This document shows, one piece after another, positions 46,250 through 57,172 of a stretch of DNA of 64,000 nt. A model generated the notes under the pieces. That model saw nothing but the letters and a program-made list of their open reading frames with translations. It searched no databases and was not told the DNA's origin. Source of the stretch: Cryptomeria japonica (lineage: Eukaryota; Streptophyta; Pinopsida; Cupressales; Cupressaceae); NCBI RefSeq assembly GCF_030272615.1, contig NC_081413.1:21020501-21084500 (forward strand). The letters are read 5' to 3'. Position numbers and translations under genes: made by a program. Position 1 is the first letter of the stretch, and each line of letters begins with the position of its first letter.

Positions 46250-46640
46250 AATCGCCAATAAATTATATATTTTTCCATAAATAACAAAATATTCGCCAAA
46301 ACAAATTAAATAATTTTCAAGCGGTGGATAAAAATCGCCAATACATTTTAATGATTTTCAAGCTATGGATAAAAATCGCCAATCCATTTAAATAATTTTT
46401 CCTTCAGAGTAAAATTTTTCACTCATACAATTATATATTTATTTCTTTTAACAAAAATTATTCGCCTCCCACAAAAAAAGTTCTCCCCATAGAACAAGGT
46501 ATTATTCGCCAGAAATTTATGGAATTTTTGTACCCTAGAAAAAAATCACCAATACAAAATAATTTTTTTCCCCATTAAAAAAAAAAATTTGCCATCAATA
46601 TGAAAATTTCCCCCAGAAAATAAACTCTGATTCACCAGGA
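46250..46640. repeat. Second cluster of TCGCCAA-type motifs
   Basis: ATCGCCAAT, ATTCGCC and near forms occur about nine times in 390 bp, partly in a tandem unit of about 45 bp (GATTTTCAAGC..TGGATAAAAATCGCCAATCC). The motif matches the cluster upstream of hAT-G, although the rest of the sequence does not align. It may lie in the U3 of Cop-D or be the relic of another hAT-type end. Confidence 0.5.
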
Positions 46641-47070
46641 TTTTACACAGTTGGTCAGGGGGTGGTTTCTTAAAGTTATCCCTGGGCACATACCTCTTTG
46701 TGATGAGCTCTATTAATATGTTGATGTCATAGTTGGTTTTAGAGAGAGAGAGAGGTTGAAGGAATTGTTATGTTGCTGGAATTGTACTCAAAATCTATGT
46801 TGTATCTACTCCTGAAGAGCATTGACTCCTTGCATTGTATTGTAATCGTTATTACTGACAATATAGTCGAGTTTGTCTTTTAGAGTGTGGGTTTTTTCCC
46901 AGAAGGGTTTTCCCCCGTATATCTAGTGTTATGGTTTTATTTGTTAGATATGATTTTATGTGTGTTTATCTAATTTGTAATAATTTAAAAGTTTGTAAGA
47001 AATTTCTAAATAACCTCTCTTATTAGATTTATCATTTCAAAGCGTTATTCCACACTTTGGCTTCCTTTCA
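46641..47070 (+). repeat. Cop-D 5' LTR, right part
   Basis: The LTR ends CTTTCA at 47,070, one base before the PBS. GGGTTTTTTCCCAGAAGGGT at 46,891-46,910 is the usual R/U5 wording of plant Copia LTRs. The left edge is not defined, and the 3' LTR lies beyond the window, past Gy-B. Confidence 0.6.
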
Positions 47071-47071
47071 A

Positions 47072-47085
47072 TTGGTATTTGAGAT
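47072..47085 (+). promoter_or_regulatory. Cop-D primer-binding site
   Basis: TTGGTATTTGAGAT follows the LTR end. It is a mutated form of the initiator-Met tRNA complement used by most Copia elements. Confidence 0.65.
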
Positions 47086-47188
47086 TGTCTATCTTTGCTA
47101 TTATTTTGGTTGATGAGTCTTTTGTGTTGATCTAGTTTCAGTGGTTTTTTTATAGTGGAAGATTTCATAACTTTATTGTAGGTTTGAT

Positions 47189-47945
47189 ATGGTAAGCACA
47201 TCCAATAGAATAGAAATGGATAATTTAATGGTATAAATTTTGAGTTGTGGAAACTCAAAATGGAGGACATTCTTATGGATAGAGATTTATGGGTTGCGGT
47301 TTCTTTGACAAAACCCCAAAATATGCTATAGGATGAATGGGATAAAATGGATAAAAAATGTGAGGGTTTGATAAGACTCTATCTGGCTGATTTAGTGCTC
47401 TTGAATGTCCATGAGGAGAAGATTGTAGATGCTCTTTGGAAAAATCTTGGTGATGTTTATCAAGGAGAATCCTTGGTAAATAAGTTATTCATAAGAAATA
47501 AGTTGTATTCACTAAGGATGGAGGAAGAAGGGTCCATTGCTGATCACATGAATGCATTCAACATGTTTGTTGCTCAATTTAATTTTATTGGTGATAAGAT
47601 TGATGATCAATACAAATGTATTCTTTTTTTATCTTCTTTGTCGAACTCATGGGATCACCTTGTAATGGCTATTTGAAGCACAACAACCACTTTCAAGATG
47701 GAGGATGTGGTTGGTTTGTTGTTATCTGAAGAGATGCTAAGGAAATCTTCTGATATGGCTACGGAGGCCCTGGTTGCTTATGGTAGAATGATGGAGAATT
47801 GCAAAAAGAAGACAAGAAGAGTAAATCAAAGTCTCCAGGGAGATCTAAGTCTCCTAGTAAAAGGTCCAAGGTAAAATGTTGGAACTGCGACAAATCCGAT
47901 CATTTTTGGAAAGATTGTAAAAAGGAGAAAAACAAAAATAAGTAA
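47189..47945 (+). pseudogene. gag: Cop-D gag
   Basis: The start at 47,189 is followed at once by a frameshift into FNGINFELWKLKMEDI (near 47,227-47,275). The 109-codon frame at 47,347-47,676 carries the UBN2-type core (GLIRLYLADLVLLNVHEEKI). The knuckle CWNCDKSDHFWKDC at 47,877-47,918 keeps all four metal ligands (CX2CX4HX4C). At least two stops and two frame changes break the protein. Confidence 0.8.
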
Positions 47946-47979
47946 ACCTTTGATTCTCATTCTAATAAATCTGCTCAAG

Positions 47980-49755
47980 ATGATATGGGTTCTTTTTTTG
48001 CTGCTTTGGCAACCCATGCATCAAAAGATGTATGGTCGATTGACTCTAGTGTTTCTTTCCACATGACTTCTCATAGGGCTTGGTTCTCAAAGTATGAATA
48101 ATATGATGGTGGGAAGGTGTATTTGGGTGATAATTCTCACCTAAAGGTTCTTGGTTGTGGAAGAGTCAATATTTGATTCCCTGATGGTAGAGTGAAGAGG
48201 ATTGATGGTGTTCTTCTTACTTTCTATTAGCAAGTTGAGTGATGTGGGAGTGCAGGTTGTTTTCTCACAAGGTAGATGGAAGATGACAAGAGGTTCTATG
48301 GTTCTTGCTAAGGGTTTCCAGATTAGCACTCTATATAAGTTGGATGCATGCATGGTTTAGTGCAATAGGACTTCTATGAAGTCCAAGAAAAGGGCTTTGG
48401 ATTCTTCATCCTCACTGTTAGATCAAGCAGAAAAGAAGATTGTTGTTTCAAAATCTGATGGTCATCTTTTCTGGGTACCTAGGGGTGTTAATATTTTGAA
48501 GATGAAGCTCCCAGCTAAGAAGACAATGTTGTGGCACCAAAGACTTGGCCACATAGGTGAAAAGGGCTTATGATCCTTGAAAAAATAAGAGCCTTTTTGA
48601 AGGCCTTGATGATTGTAATATTGAGTTCAACTTTTGTGAACATTGTTTTTATGAAAAGAAACACTGTGTTTTCTTTTATTCTAGTTCTCATAAGTCTTCT
48701 AGGGATTTGGACTATGTTCATTCGGATGTGTTTGGTTGAGTTAATATGCCTTCATTATATAGATCTATATACTTTTTTTCTTTCATAGATGACTATTCTA
48801 GACCCCAGACATTGGTTTATTCTCTCATAAGTAAATTTGAAGTTTTTGGTCGGTTTAAGGAATTTAAGTCCTTGGTTGAAAATCAGACTGGTAGGAAAAT
48901 TAAGTGTTTGAGGGCTGATAAAAGCAGTGAGTTTTGTTTGGTAGAGTTCGATAGGTTTTCTAAGGACCATGGGATTGAAAGACATAAGACAAATCTATAT
49001 ACACCACAACAAAATGGAGTTGTGGAGAGGATGAACAAAATGCTAATGAAGAGGGCGAGGAGTATGGTAAGTGGTGTTGGGCTTGAACAAAAGATTTGGG
49101 CTAAGGCAGTAGCCACTGCATGTTATCTAATAAACATATCTCCTACTTCAACGCTTGTTGAAAAGACCCTTTTGGAGGCAAGGTTTGGTAAAAATCCCTC
49201 AATGAAACATCTTAGAGTCTTTGGTTGTGAGGCATATGCTCATGTGCCTAGTGAAAAGAGATCTAAATTGGAGAAGAAGGGGGTGAAATGTATCTTCATC
49301 AGCTATGGTTTCGGTGTGAAGAGGTACAATCTTTGGGATCCAGTTGTAGAGAAGATGCTCTATATCAGAAGTGTTATCTTCCATGAGATGAAACCTTCCA
49401 CAATAGATTTGCAGCCAGAGAAGGAGGAGAAATACAACGAGGTAGTTCAGATTCCACCCATTCTTAAGAGAGTTGAACTACGTACTCTTATAGGACATGA
49501 TAATGAGGAGAGTTCTAGTAGCTCAAAGACTTCGAAAAAGGAACACTTTTCTCAACCTCAGGCTTTGAGGAGGTCTACGCATGATAGGTGACAACTTGAC
49601 AGATATGGCTATTCACTAGAAAGGTTTGGATATTCTATGTTAGATTCCAATTGTATTTTTGCTTTGATTGCTAACACTAATGAGTCTAGGACTATAAAAA
49701 AGGTAGCATCTATGCGTAATGTAGATTCCTAGATGGAAGCCATGAATGAAGAGAT
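47980..49755 (+). pseudogene. pol: Cop-D protease and integrase
   Basis: Protease: WSIDSSVSFHMTSHRAW near 48,033-48,083, with Asp-Ser-Ser in place of the expected Asp-Ser-Gly, so it is probably inactive. GAG-pre-integrase: LWHQRLGHIGEKGL near 48,531-48,571, with the zinc-binding His pair; the Cys pair lies in another frame near 48,640. Integrase core (frame 48,746-49,591): Asp in FIDDYSRP, Asp in LRADKSSEF (normally a Gly-rich follow-up, here Lys-Ser-Ser) and Glu in NGVVERMNKM are all present. The frame ends at MEAMNEEI, where the solo LTR enters. Confidence 0.85.
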
Positions 49756-51422
49756 TGTAATGTCTCCACTTTGGAATATAATTTAATAATAAAATTAAAA
49801 TACATTTATTCAGTACCGATTAATCATCCATTTATTTCTCTTAGCAACATAATATGAATTGAATTAGTTAAACAATATAATATTAATTAAATTAGTTAAG
49901 CAAGTATTTTTATAAGATTCCTATGTTACTAATAATTGAATCTTAACCTAATAATGATTAATAAGTAAATATGAATTCTATTAATAAGTAAATATAAATT
50001 CAATTAAAATGAATTCAATTAATAAATAAATATTGATTAAGTATTAAATTATAAAAAGTAATTGTGTCTCCTAAGAGTCACGATAGTGAAAAAGCAATAA
50101 ATAGGAGACAATTTCTGACAAGAGATCTCTATTGTCTGACTTTGTCAGATTTTATTAGGGCTTGGGGAATTTATCAAACGCAACAACTGTTTGAAAAGGG
50201 TATGAACATTTTCCCATTGAGGGGATATTTAAGACGAACACACCGAACAAGAAAATAGAAAGGAATACCAAGATAATCTCTGTTGGGTGCCAACAAAGAA
50301 GAAAGAACAAGGATCGGGTCTGCCAGCAGATAAAAGGAATAATACCAGCAGTGACAGGTTTGAACTCAGAATATATATGACCCTCCGGTTTAAAGTTAAA
50401 TCTAAAATATTATATAAATATTTCTGGATATAAGTCATTGTGACAGTATTAATTAGATTGATAAAATCAATCAGATATAAAGTTAAAAGGGCAGATAACA
50501 TACAGTTATTCAAACAACATTAAAATGGCAATGCTATTAGATCCGACATATATTCAATCGGTGCATGAATCTAGGTATATATAAAAGACAAATCAAATTC
50601 AATTTGTATAAACTATTATAATTTTGTAAAATTATACAATGCTAATAATGAAAGGGATAATATAATAAATATAATAATAAATGATTAATACTGATGCAAA
50701 GTAGCATTAACCAAAAGCATTAATGACAATCTAACGTAAGGTACTAATAAAATATAATGTGGTAACTATATAAGGTATAAATGAATAAGATGAATTGAAT
50801 AATAATATCACAAAGGTTCATTGAATGTGAATGACTCTCTCTTAAGTATGCCACTCCATGATTGATGCCTAACACCTACCACATGGAGCCAAGAGGAGTG
50901 GAGCATCTGCTCTTGGGCTTAAGAAGATATGGTGGTTATGATGAGGGGAAACGACGATAGAACACCTCACTGGGTATGCCACTCCATGATGGATGCCTAA
51001 CACCTACCATATGGAGCCAAGGGGGATATGGTATTCTACCCTAGGGCTTAGGAGGGATGGTTTCTTGGACACTCTATCCAACTAGCTTGCCCTAGTGTAA
51101 TAAAGAATTGAACAATTAAGAAGAGCAACTAATCTATAATGTGACTTTACCTAACAAATTAGATTGTAGCTAACAAATATAACAATTTGAATTTGTCTAA
51201 TAGATCTCACACTAATGGTCATTAATACATTAAGATGTACATCACTCAATATACTTTTTAGTATGTGTTTTAGTTTGAATAAGTATCGTTTTATAAATAT
51301 GTTTTGGTTTTTATGCAAGAAAACAATAAATAGAGGTATTTCCCATAAACTTAACTTATTTACTTTAGATTTGGGAGAAATTGGGTTAAATCTTAAAGCA
51401 TAACTAACTAGGGGACATTACA
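49756..51422. mobile_element. Probable solo LTR (1,667 bp) inside Cop-D
   Basis: The insert has TG...CA ends and a 12-bp terminal inverted repeat with one mismatch: TGTAATGTCTCC at the left, GGGGACATTACA at the right. It contains no transposase or gag. GGATATTTAAGACG (about 50,222) or GTATATATAAAAG (about 50,575) could be its TATA box, and a direct repeat of about 90 bp lies at 50,848-51,062. Flanking bases (GAGAT and TGCAT) are not an identical 5-bp duplication, so either a target copy mutated or this is a TIR element. Solo LTR is my preferred reading. Confidence 0.6.
50848..51062. repeat. Direct repeat inside the solo LTR
   Basis: GTATGCCACTCCATGATTGA at about 50,848 and GTATGCCACTCCATGATGGA at about 50,970 begin two copies of about 90 bp, both continuing TGCCTAACACCTACCA and ATGGAGCCAAG. 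Confidence 0.9.
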
Positions 51423-52273
51423 TGCATTGAAATAGAATGCTACATGGGATCTGGTACCTTTGCCTAAAGGACGAAAACCTATTGGTTCTAAATGGGTGTG
51501 TTCAAGAAGAAACTTGGTGTAGATGGCAGTGTTGAGAAGAACAAGGCATGGTTGGTCATGAAGGAATATTCTCAAGTGGAAGGAATTGATTATGGGGATA
51601 TTTTCTCTCCTGTAGCTAAGCTGGCATCCATTCAGATTTTGTTATCACTCTCAACAACTTATGATTTGAAAGTTGAGTAGATGGATCTGAAGACAACTTT
51701 TCTTCATGATGACATGAAGGAGGAGATTTACATGTCACAACCAAAACATTTTGTGGAGAAAGGTAAAGAGAATCTGGTTAGTAAGTTGGAAAAATCTCTT
51801 TATGATCTTGAGCAATCTCCTACAATGTGGTAACTAAAATTTGACACCTATGTGTTGTCATTGGGATTTATAAGATCTAAATATAGCCATTGTGTTTATT
51901 ACGATGTTGAAAATGGCCATATTCTCATTATTGTCATGTATGTGGATGATATGTTGTTTATTAGAAACAGAAAGAGAATGATTTCAGATTTGAAGTCTCA
52001 GTTGTCAACACAGTTTGAGATGAAAGATCTAGGTGCAGCAAGGTACATTTGGGGAATGGAGATCAGAAGGGATAGAGGTCACATAAAGCTTTGCATCAGC
52101 CAGAGTAAGTATGTAAATTTTGTGTTGGAGAGATTCAACATGACAGATTGCAAACAATTAGTTGTTCCTATTCTTAGTTTGTTTATGGCTAATTATAGAT
52201 GGGTGCATTGGGATGCAATGAAGAGAGTGTTAAGATATTTGGGGGATACTTTTGAGTATTCCCTTTGTTTTTG
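51423..52273 (+). pseudogene. pol: Cop-D reverse transcriptase and RNase H start
   Basis: The frame resumes at 51,423 and reads TWDLVPLPKGRKPIGSKW, then after a small frameshift GIDYGDIFSPVAKLASI, MDLKTTFLHDDMKEEIYM and the catalytic YVDDMLFI (near 51,938-51,961, both Asp kept). It passes MKDLGAARYIWGMEI and then jumps from VVPILSLF to MANYRWVHWDAMKRVLRYL, so about 150 bp of the connection to RNase H are deleted. It ends in FEYSLCF at the Gy-B LTR. Stops lie in two or three places. Confidence 0.85.
52269..52273. repeat. Predicted target site of Gy-B (left copy)
   Basis: TTTTG precedes the TG of the Gy-B left LTR. The matching copy would be to the right of the window, so this cannot be confirmed here. 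Confidence 0.4.
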
Positions 52274-52711
52274 TGTAGGGGAAAAAGTGAGACTAGGTTA
52301 ACATGCCCTAATCCTATCTTTTGACACACATTATGGAATACGAAAGAGCCTAGAGGTATCACACAATTGGCTACTTCTTTTTGTGGAAGAGAGAGCCACG
52401 GGCTACCTATTAGGATTTCTATTCCTTTGTTGTAATTGAAAGATGAAATGATGCAAGTTCAATTCCTAACCCCAAAGTGCAAGTATGAACTAATAGCAAG
52501 ATTGCAGGATTGAGTTTAAACAATGAAAAGCTGTAAGCACAAGGACAAGACAAGAATGCAGATGCATACCCGGAGTCAAAATCTGAGTGAAAATGTTCGG
52601 GACGGGGGCGCGGGTGCCACTGTCCTGATACTGCTCCGGAAACTGCTCCTGAAACTATTGTTTTACACTCTGGAAAGCTGTTGGAAATGTTGAAAATTGC
52701 TGTCTGACAGA

Positions 52712-52803
52712 AGGACCAGGGCGCCCAATGCCTCTGTCCTAGGGACCAGGGCACCCAGCACCCCTGTCCTGGCAGGACCAGGGCGCCCCATGCCCCTGTC
52801 CTG
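52712..52803. repeat. Three GGACCAGGGCGCCC units in the Gy-B LTR
   Basis: Three units of about 30 bp each begin AGGGACCAGGGC or AGGACCAGGGCGCCC and end CCTGTCCT. The right LTR has the same three at 63,876-63,967 with many transitions. Confidence 0.9.
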
Positions 52804-53412
52804 ATCTTTTTCTCTGAAACTTGGTGTGAAGGTCTATCTCGGTCTGCTTCCGTCGGATCTAAAACTTGCGGCGTCGTCCGAATCCCGAAATCTCCACTTA
52901 TATCTGAAAAAGGTGTGGTGGGCAGCTATATAGGGTTTTGCCTTAGTCAAACCCCCACTTCGGTGATTTCCACCTCCACGAATAGCCAAGTTGTATTGTA
53001 ATAGTATTGTGTGTGCAGACCTTGTGTGTGTGCAAGATCCTAAAATGCAAGAAAGCAAACTAGAGCAACCTAGAAAGTAAACCCTAATTGCTTGTAAATG
53101 ATAATGTAAATGCTCCAAATCAAGATGCAAAGTGATCTAAAGCATGAATACAAATGATATGTTGAAGCTTATGCAAAGACATGAAAACAACATGAAATCA
53201 TACCCAACCCCAAGGGAGGGGTACAAGCCAATCTTCAATCGGTGATCCCTTATTGCTCTTTAATGCCTTCAAAGCCCTAAATGGATGAATGAAATTGATG
53301 AATGCTTGATGGATGAATGTTGAGTGTTGTTGAAGTCTTCAAAGATCTGCTCTTTCACTGCATATAAGGTCCTAAAATCAAAAATTCGGATCCCTTCAAA
53401 TGAAGAAAGAGA

Positions 53413-53425
53413 GCTCTTATATATG
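53413..53425 (-). promoter_or_regulatory. TATA box in Gy-B LTR
   Basis: The minus strand reads CATATATAAGAGC. It is the best TATA motif in the LTR in element orientation. Confidence 0.5.
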
Positions 53426-53941
53426 AAACCCTAGGTTGTAATTTCAACTTTTGGCCGACCTAGAGATTGAATCTCCTGCCAATTTCTTGAGGTTAAGCTT
53501 TATTTTATGATTGGATTGTGCTCCTAAAATTTTGGGAAAAATGTCTGGGACCATGTGCACTCCGGGCGCCACGGTCCCGACAACTTTTCACCAAATTTTC
53601 AGGGCCGTTGGATATGATGATTTTAGAGAGAATCTCGAAGTTACGGGTGATTTCGAGATGTTTTGACCCCCGAAATCAAGCTCCCAAGTTCAAAATAGGA
53701 CTTAATTAGGGTTTTTGATTGAATGATGTATTGGAGGAATAAAATGAAAAGGGCACGCTTTAACGAAGGGCCCAACTTTATGATGTGGAAAATGATGAAA
53801 TAGAACCTTAGACCTAATTAGTTTCATTAATTAAGTGCTAAAGGGGAATGCAATGCAAAATGCAAAATGCGCCAAGGCGGGTGCTAAACTAGGTGTGAAA
53901 TTGTACCACCCTAGCAAGTGCGTACAATTTACGACGCTACA

Positions 53942-53956
53942 TTTAGCCCCCACTTT
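53942..53956 (-). promoter_or_regulatory. Polypurine tract of Gy-B
   Basis: AAAGTGGGGGCTAAA on the minus strand, identical to the Gy-A tract, directly precedes the LTR start. Confidence 0.85.
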
Positions 53957-54493
53957 AGCGGTCATATGAGTACTACGTGCATATGCAAGCTAAAGTACAG
54001 AAAAGTAAACATTATTTGAAAAAGGATATATCCATAAGTTGTCGGACGAAGCCCCCAGCGGTATCTGCAGTACACAGTTAGGAACCGCACCCTACAAAAC
54101 ACACGTTAGATCACAAAATCACCTAATGCTTACTCAGGAAAGTGATGAAATTTGTGAGTAGCTATATGCCCCCCCTATTTTGGCTTGCTTATTAGGGAGG
54201 TGAAACAGGATAGCATGTTTACTTACGACAAATTGTGTGAGAGATTATTGATGAGAGATGTTCACTGAAGAGGCTTCATCAGAGCACATTTTGGAACATC
54301 CCAGACAGTAGGGGAATGAAAATACGATTCCTATGCAACAAACGATTCATAAATCACATCTCCCAAACTCAAGTTATGATGAAATGAGTGATAGAGGAAA
54401 ATTAGGGTTTTGAAAATAAAGGAATGAAAATATATACATTGAAAGTGACAATTGCATTTGTCACTTTGTTGACTTCTGAGTATTGTTCATTGC
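53957..54493. other. Gy-B region between PPT and the antisense gene
   Basis: Untranslated in both directions as far as I can see. Words such as GCCCCCAGCGG near 54,050 are shared with the Gy-A 3' region. It should contain the promoter of the antisense gene; GAAAATATATACATTG at about 54,425 is a weak TATA candidate. TTCATTGCAG ending at 54,494 could be a splice acceptor of a leader intron. Confidence 0.4.
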
Positions 54494-54517
54494 AGCGGAG
54501 CCCACATAGCTATCATC

Positions 54518-56986
54518 ATGCCTTCACGATGACTAGAGCGTCCCACGAGGATTGAGATCATGCAACAGGCTGTGATTGATGACGAGCCACTGGATGAGGT
54601 GAGTTGACTGAACTTTGACTTTGACTTTCTGCATTTCTGTTGACTTTGAGTTTTTGTGATCATTTGCGGGCCCTGGAATCTGACCCTGGGTCCCACCCAG
54701 GGCACCATGGTCCTTGTGGGGTGCCATGGTCCTTTCAGGGCACCATGGTCCTCTCAGGGCGCCATGGTCCCTAAAAGGGCGCCATGGTCCTCTCAAGGCG
54801 CCATGGTCCCAATCAGGACTTGGCGAGGGATGTCAGGGTTAGCATATGATGTTCGACAGTTTGCGTAGATGATATTGATGATTGAGTACTGATTATACTG
54901 ATGTTTTTGTGTTGCAGGGTCTCCCATACATGAGAGAGCACACTGCGGGGTAGATTCTTCGTAGTCTGCGAGATCAGATTCCCCGACTGACTCAGGCAGA
55001 GAGGGATACATTGTCGATCGTGGGTCTATGGTATGCGATCCTCATGCCGACTATTCGATTCCATCCTGCTATGCTGATGGCACTTATGGAGCGATGGGAT
55101 CCTGACACGTGTACATTCCATCTCCCAGTAGGAGAGATGACGGTTACACTTGAGGATGTGTACCGCATACTTCGCCTACCTATCAGAGGAGCCACTGTGA
55201 CATATGCAACCGATCGGTCAGTGGAGGACCATCAGAGGGAGCAGGTATACTACATAGGGAGAGTCATGCTGAGTGAGACGAGAGGTCGCATCATGGTCAG
55301 CTGGCTCTTACATCCTACAGGAGAGGTGCCCCTTGTGAGACGTCTTATGATTGCCATCATTGCACTAGCCGTCTGCCCTAATGGGCGAGGTACGCACATG
55401 CATGGGGGTCTCACATGGTGCATCAGAGCTATGGAGAGACATAGGAGAGTATATGCTTGGGGTCGGAGTATGCTTGCACATCTCTATCACGACCTTGAGG
55501 AGTATGTTTTTGGATAGGGTTGTAGCTTGATGACATGCACACTTCTGTAGGTGTGGATATTTGAGCACTTCACATGCACCAGGCCTGTCGGCTACCTGAT
55601 GAGTGTGGCTAGCGAGTGACCTAGGGTGTTTGCTTATCCACTTACCAGCGAGTGGAGATTTGGGGATCTACTATATTGGAGAGTGATATTTAATAGATTG
55701 ACAGTTGAGGTGACAGTATGGAGACCATATCTGCGGATGCACAGATGGGATGGGATGGAGAGGCAGCTAGCATGCTTACAGAGGAACCACCTACTGAGAG
55801 GACGATACTCACATATCATAGTCCCATTCTACTTTGACCGAGTACGGAGGCAGTTTGGGCTAGAGCAGTGTGTTCCAGCGGATGTACCCATCTATACTCA
55901 ACACTCGTGAGTCCTTCCCAGACCCAGGGTAGTAGTGAGACCTATGATAGATGACACGAGATTACAGATATAGAGGGATCCGATCAGGATGTGGTCATTC
56001 ATTACTCCGCAGAGCCTAGAGCACAGCGGAGGTATCTCTCATGGTTTGTGAGGTCATACCCAGGGCCTATCTTTCCACCAGATTACCGGACATGCCATCC
56101 AGGCCCATGGAGACATGGAGACCGAGATGAAGATCAGGGATCCAGATCGGAGGAGCCAGAAGAGGGAGAGGGTCATGAGGAGGCAGGAGATCCTGATCCA
56201 CCCATAGGAGGTCAGCCTAGTGCCAAGGAGGAGGATGAGGGAGAGGAGGATGACACAGATAGAGATGAGGAGAACGAGGATGCAGGTGAGGATGCAGATG
56301 AGGATGAGGATGATGAGGAGGAGGAGGAGGATAGAGATGATGAGGAGGAGTCAGATGCAGCTCCCCACCATTCAGGAGATGATACCATAGCCTTGGATCC
56401 TCCTCTTATTCCCGAAAAGGGGGAACATGAGGCGATACGGAGACCTGTTTCTAGTACGGGCCAGCCTACACCCATCGTGCATAGAGTATTTGAGCGTGGG
56501 GAGCCTAGTAGTTCCTAGTCACAGATGCTACCATATCATGATCCCTACTGGCGCGAGGGAGATCTAGGTATAGTAGGTTTATATTGATTGATTAATGTTT
56601 TGACGATATAGAATGATACTAATACAAAAATCTATTGTATTGCTACAGCTAATGTGCAGGAGTGGCGTTCCTTGATTCAGCAAGCAGTGATAGATATTTC
56701 CACGATGGCACAAATCCTTAGTTCCTCACAGATTGCTTATAGGCCTCAGGGGAACGCGGGTCAGCATGAGGACTTGTTTTCCCCATTTCGAGTACAGGTG
56801 GACATATGGAGGGAGAGAGAGAGAGTTCTATCAAAGAACCTTCAGCGAGCACAACGTGATCTAGCAGCAGCTCAGGCTGAGGCTACCTCATATTGCGCGA
56901 TCCTTATGGATAGGGATCGTAGCAGTTCCTCTCGGAGTCATTCATGGTCTATATCACGCTATACACCTATGGGTCCACCTTCATGA
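54518..56986 (+). pseudogene. Antisense plant mobile domain (PMD) gene carried by Gy-B
   Basis: A spliced gene opposite in strand to the element. Exon 1 is 54,518-54,598, with the donor GATGAG|GTGAGT. Intron 1 is 54,599-54,917 and ends TTTTGTGTTGCAG. Exon 2 runs from 54,918 in one frame to about 55,985 and holds the PMD: AMLMALMERWDPDTCTFHLP, GEMTVTLEDVYRILRLPIRG and, further on, AYPLTSEWRFGDLLYW. One frameshift near 55,988 leads to a Pro/acidic tail (55,991-56,518, long Glu/Asp runs). A small intron at about 56,569-56,659 precedes a coiled-coil exon (RERERVLSKNLQRAQRDL) to 56,986. Stops lie at about 54,530, 54,951, 55,515, 55,551, 55,617 and 55,908. PMD proteins (MAIN/MAIL type) act in the plant nucleus in silencing and are spread by transposons. 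Antisense extra ORFs after pol are known in Tat elements. Confidence 0.82.
54664..54815. repeat. GGGCGCCATGGTCC minisatellite in PMD intron 1
   Basis: About six units of 19-23 bp, each with GG(C/T)(A/G)CCATGGTCC and a short TCTCA-like spacer, fill most of the intron. The core is the same GGCGCC...GGTCC vocabulary as in the LTRs. The frame at 54,656-54,868 is only the translation of this array. Confidence 0.92.
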
Positions 56987-57117
56987 CCAAATCAGGAGGG
57001 AGCGTCTAGTCGTCACTCTCTAGCCACTAGCCCTAGGGATAGGAGATGATCTCATGATGTAGGATAGGTCACATTTTTGAATGTATAGTGACCTATTTTT
57101 GTATATGAAAACATGAT

Positions 57118-57172
<55 letters not shown>

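Larger units (their letters stand above)
47071..52273 (+). mobile_element. Cop-D: Ty1/Copia element, split by a solo LTR and by Gy-B
   Basis: Order on the plus strand: PBS, UBN2-type gag, CCHC knuckle, protease, GAG-pre-integrase, integrase, reverse transcriptase, start of RNase H. This order (integrase before reverse transcriptase) defines Copia. An insertion of 1,667 bp at 49,756-51,422 separates integrase from reverse transcriptase, and Gy-B enters inside RNase H at 52,273/52,274. The rest of RNase H and the 3' LTR should lie right of position 64,000. Confidence 0.9.
52274..53941 (-). repeat. Gy-B left LTR (3' LTR of the element)
   Basis: This 1,668-bp LTR starts TGTAGGGGAAAAAG and ends GACGCTACA on the plus strand. 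In element orientation it starts TGTAGCGTCGTAAATTG, parallel to Gy-A (TGTAGCGTCCTAAAATTG). It contains GC-rich palindromic units at 52,596-52,634, 52,712-52,803 and 53,546-53,583, a minus-strand TATA box at 53,413-53,425, and a segment GGGTTTTGCCTTAGTCAAAC (about 52,933) that has a counterpart in the Gy-A LTR near 6,290. Confidence 0.93.

Noticed and set aside
54656-54868. 70-codon frame with repeated GAMVPKRAPWSS-like pattern, and its antisense twin
   Set aside because: It is only the translation of the GGCGCCATGGTCC minisatellite inside the PMD intron.
56212-56475. Ser-rich 87-codon minus-strand frame
   Set aside because: It is the antisense shadow of the Glu/Asp-rich tail of the PMD gene.
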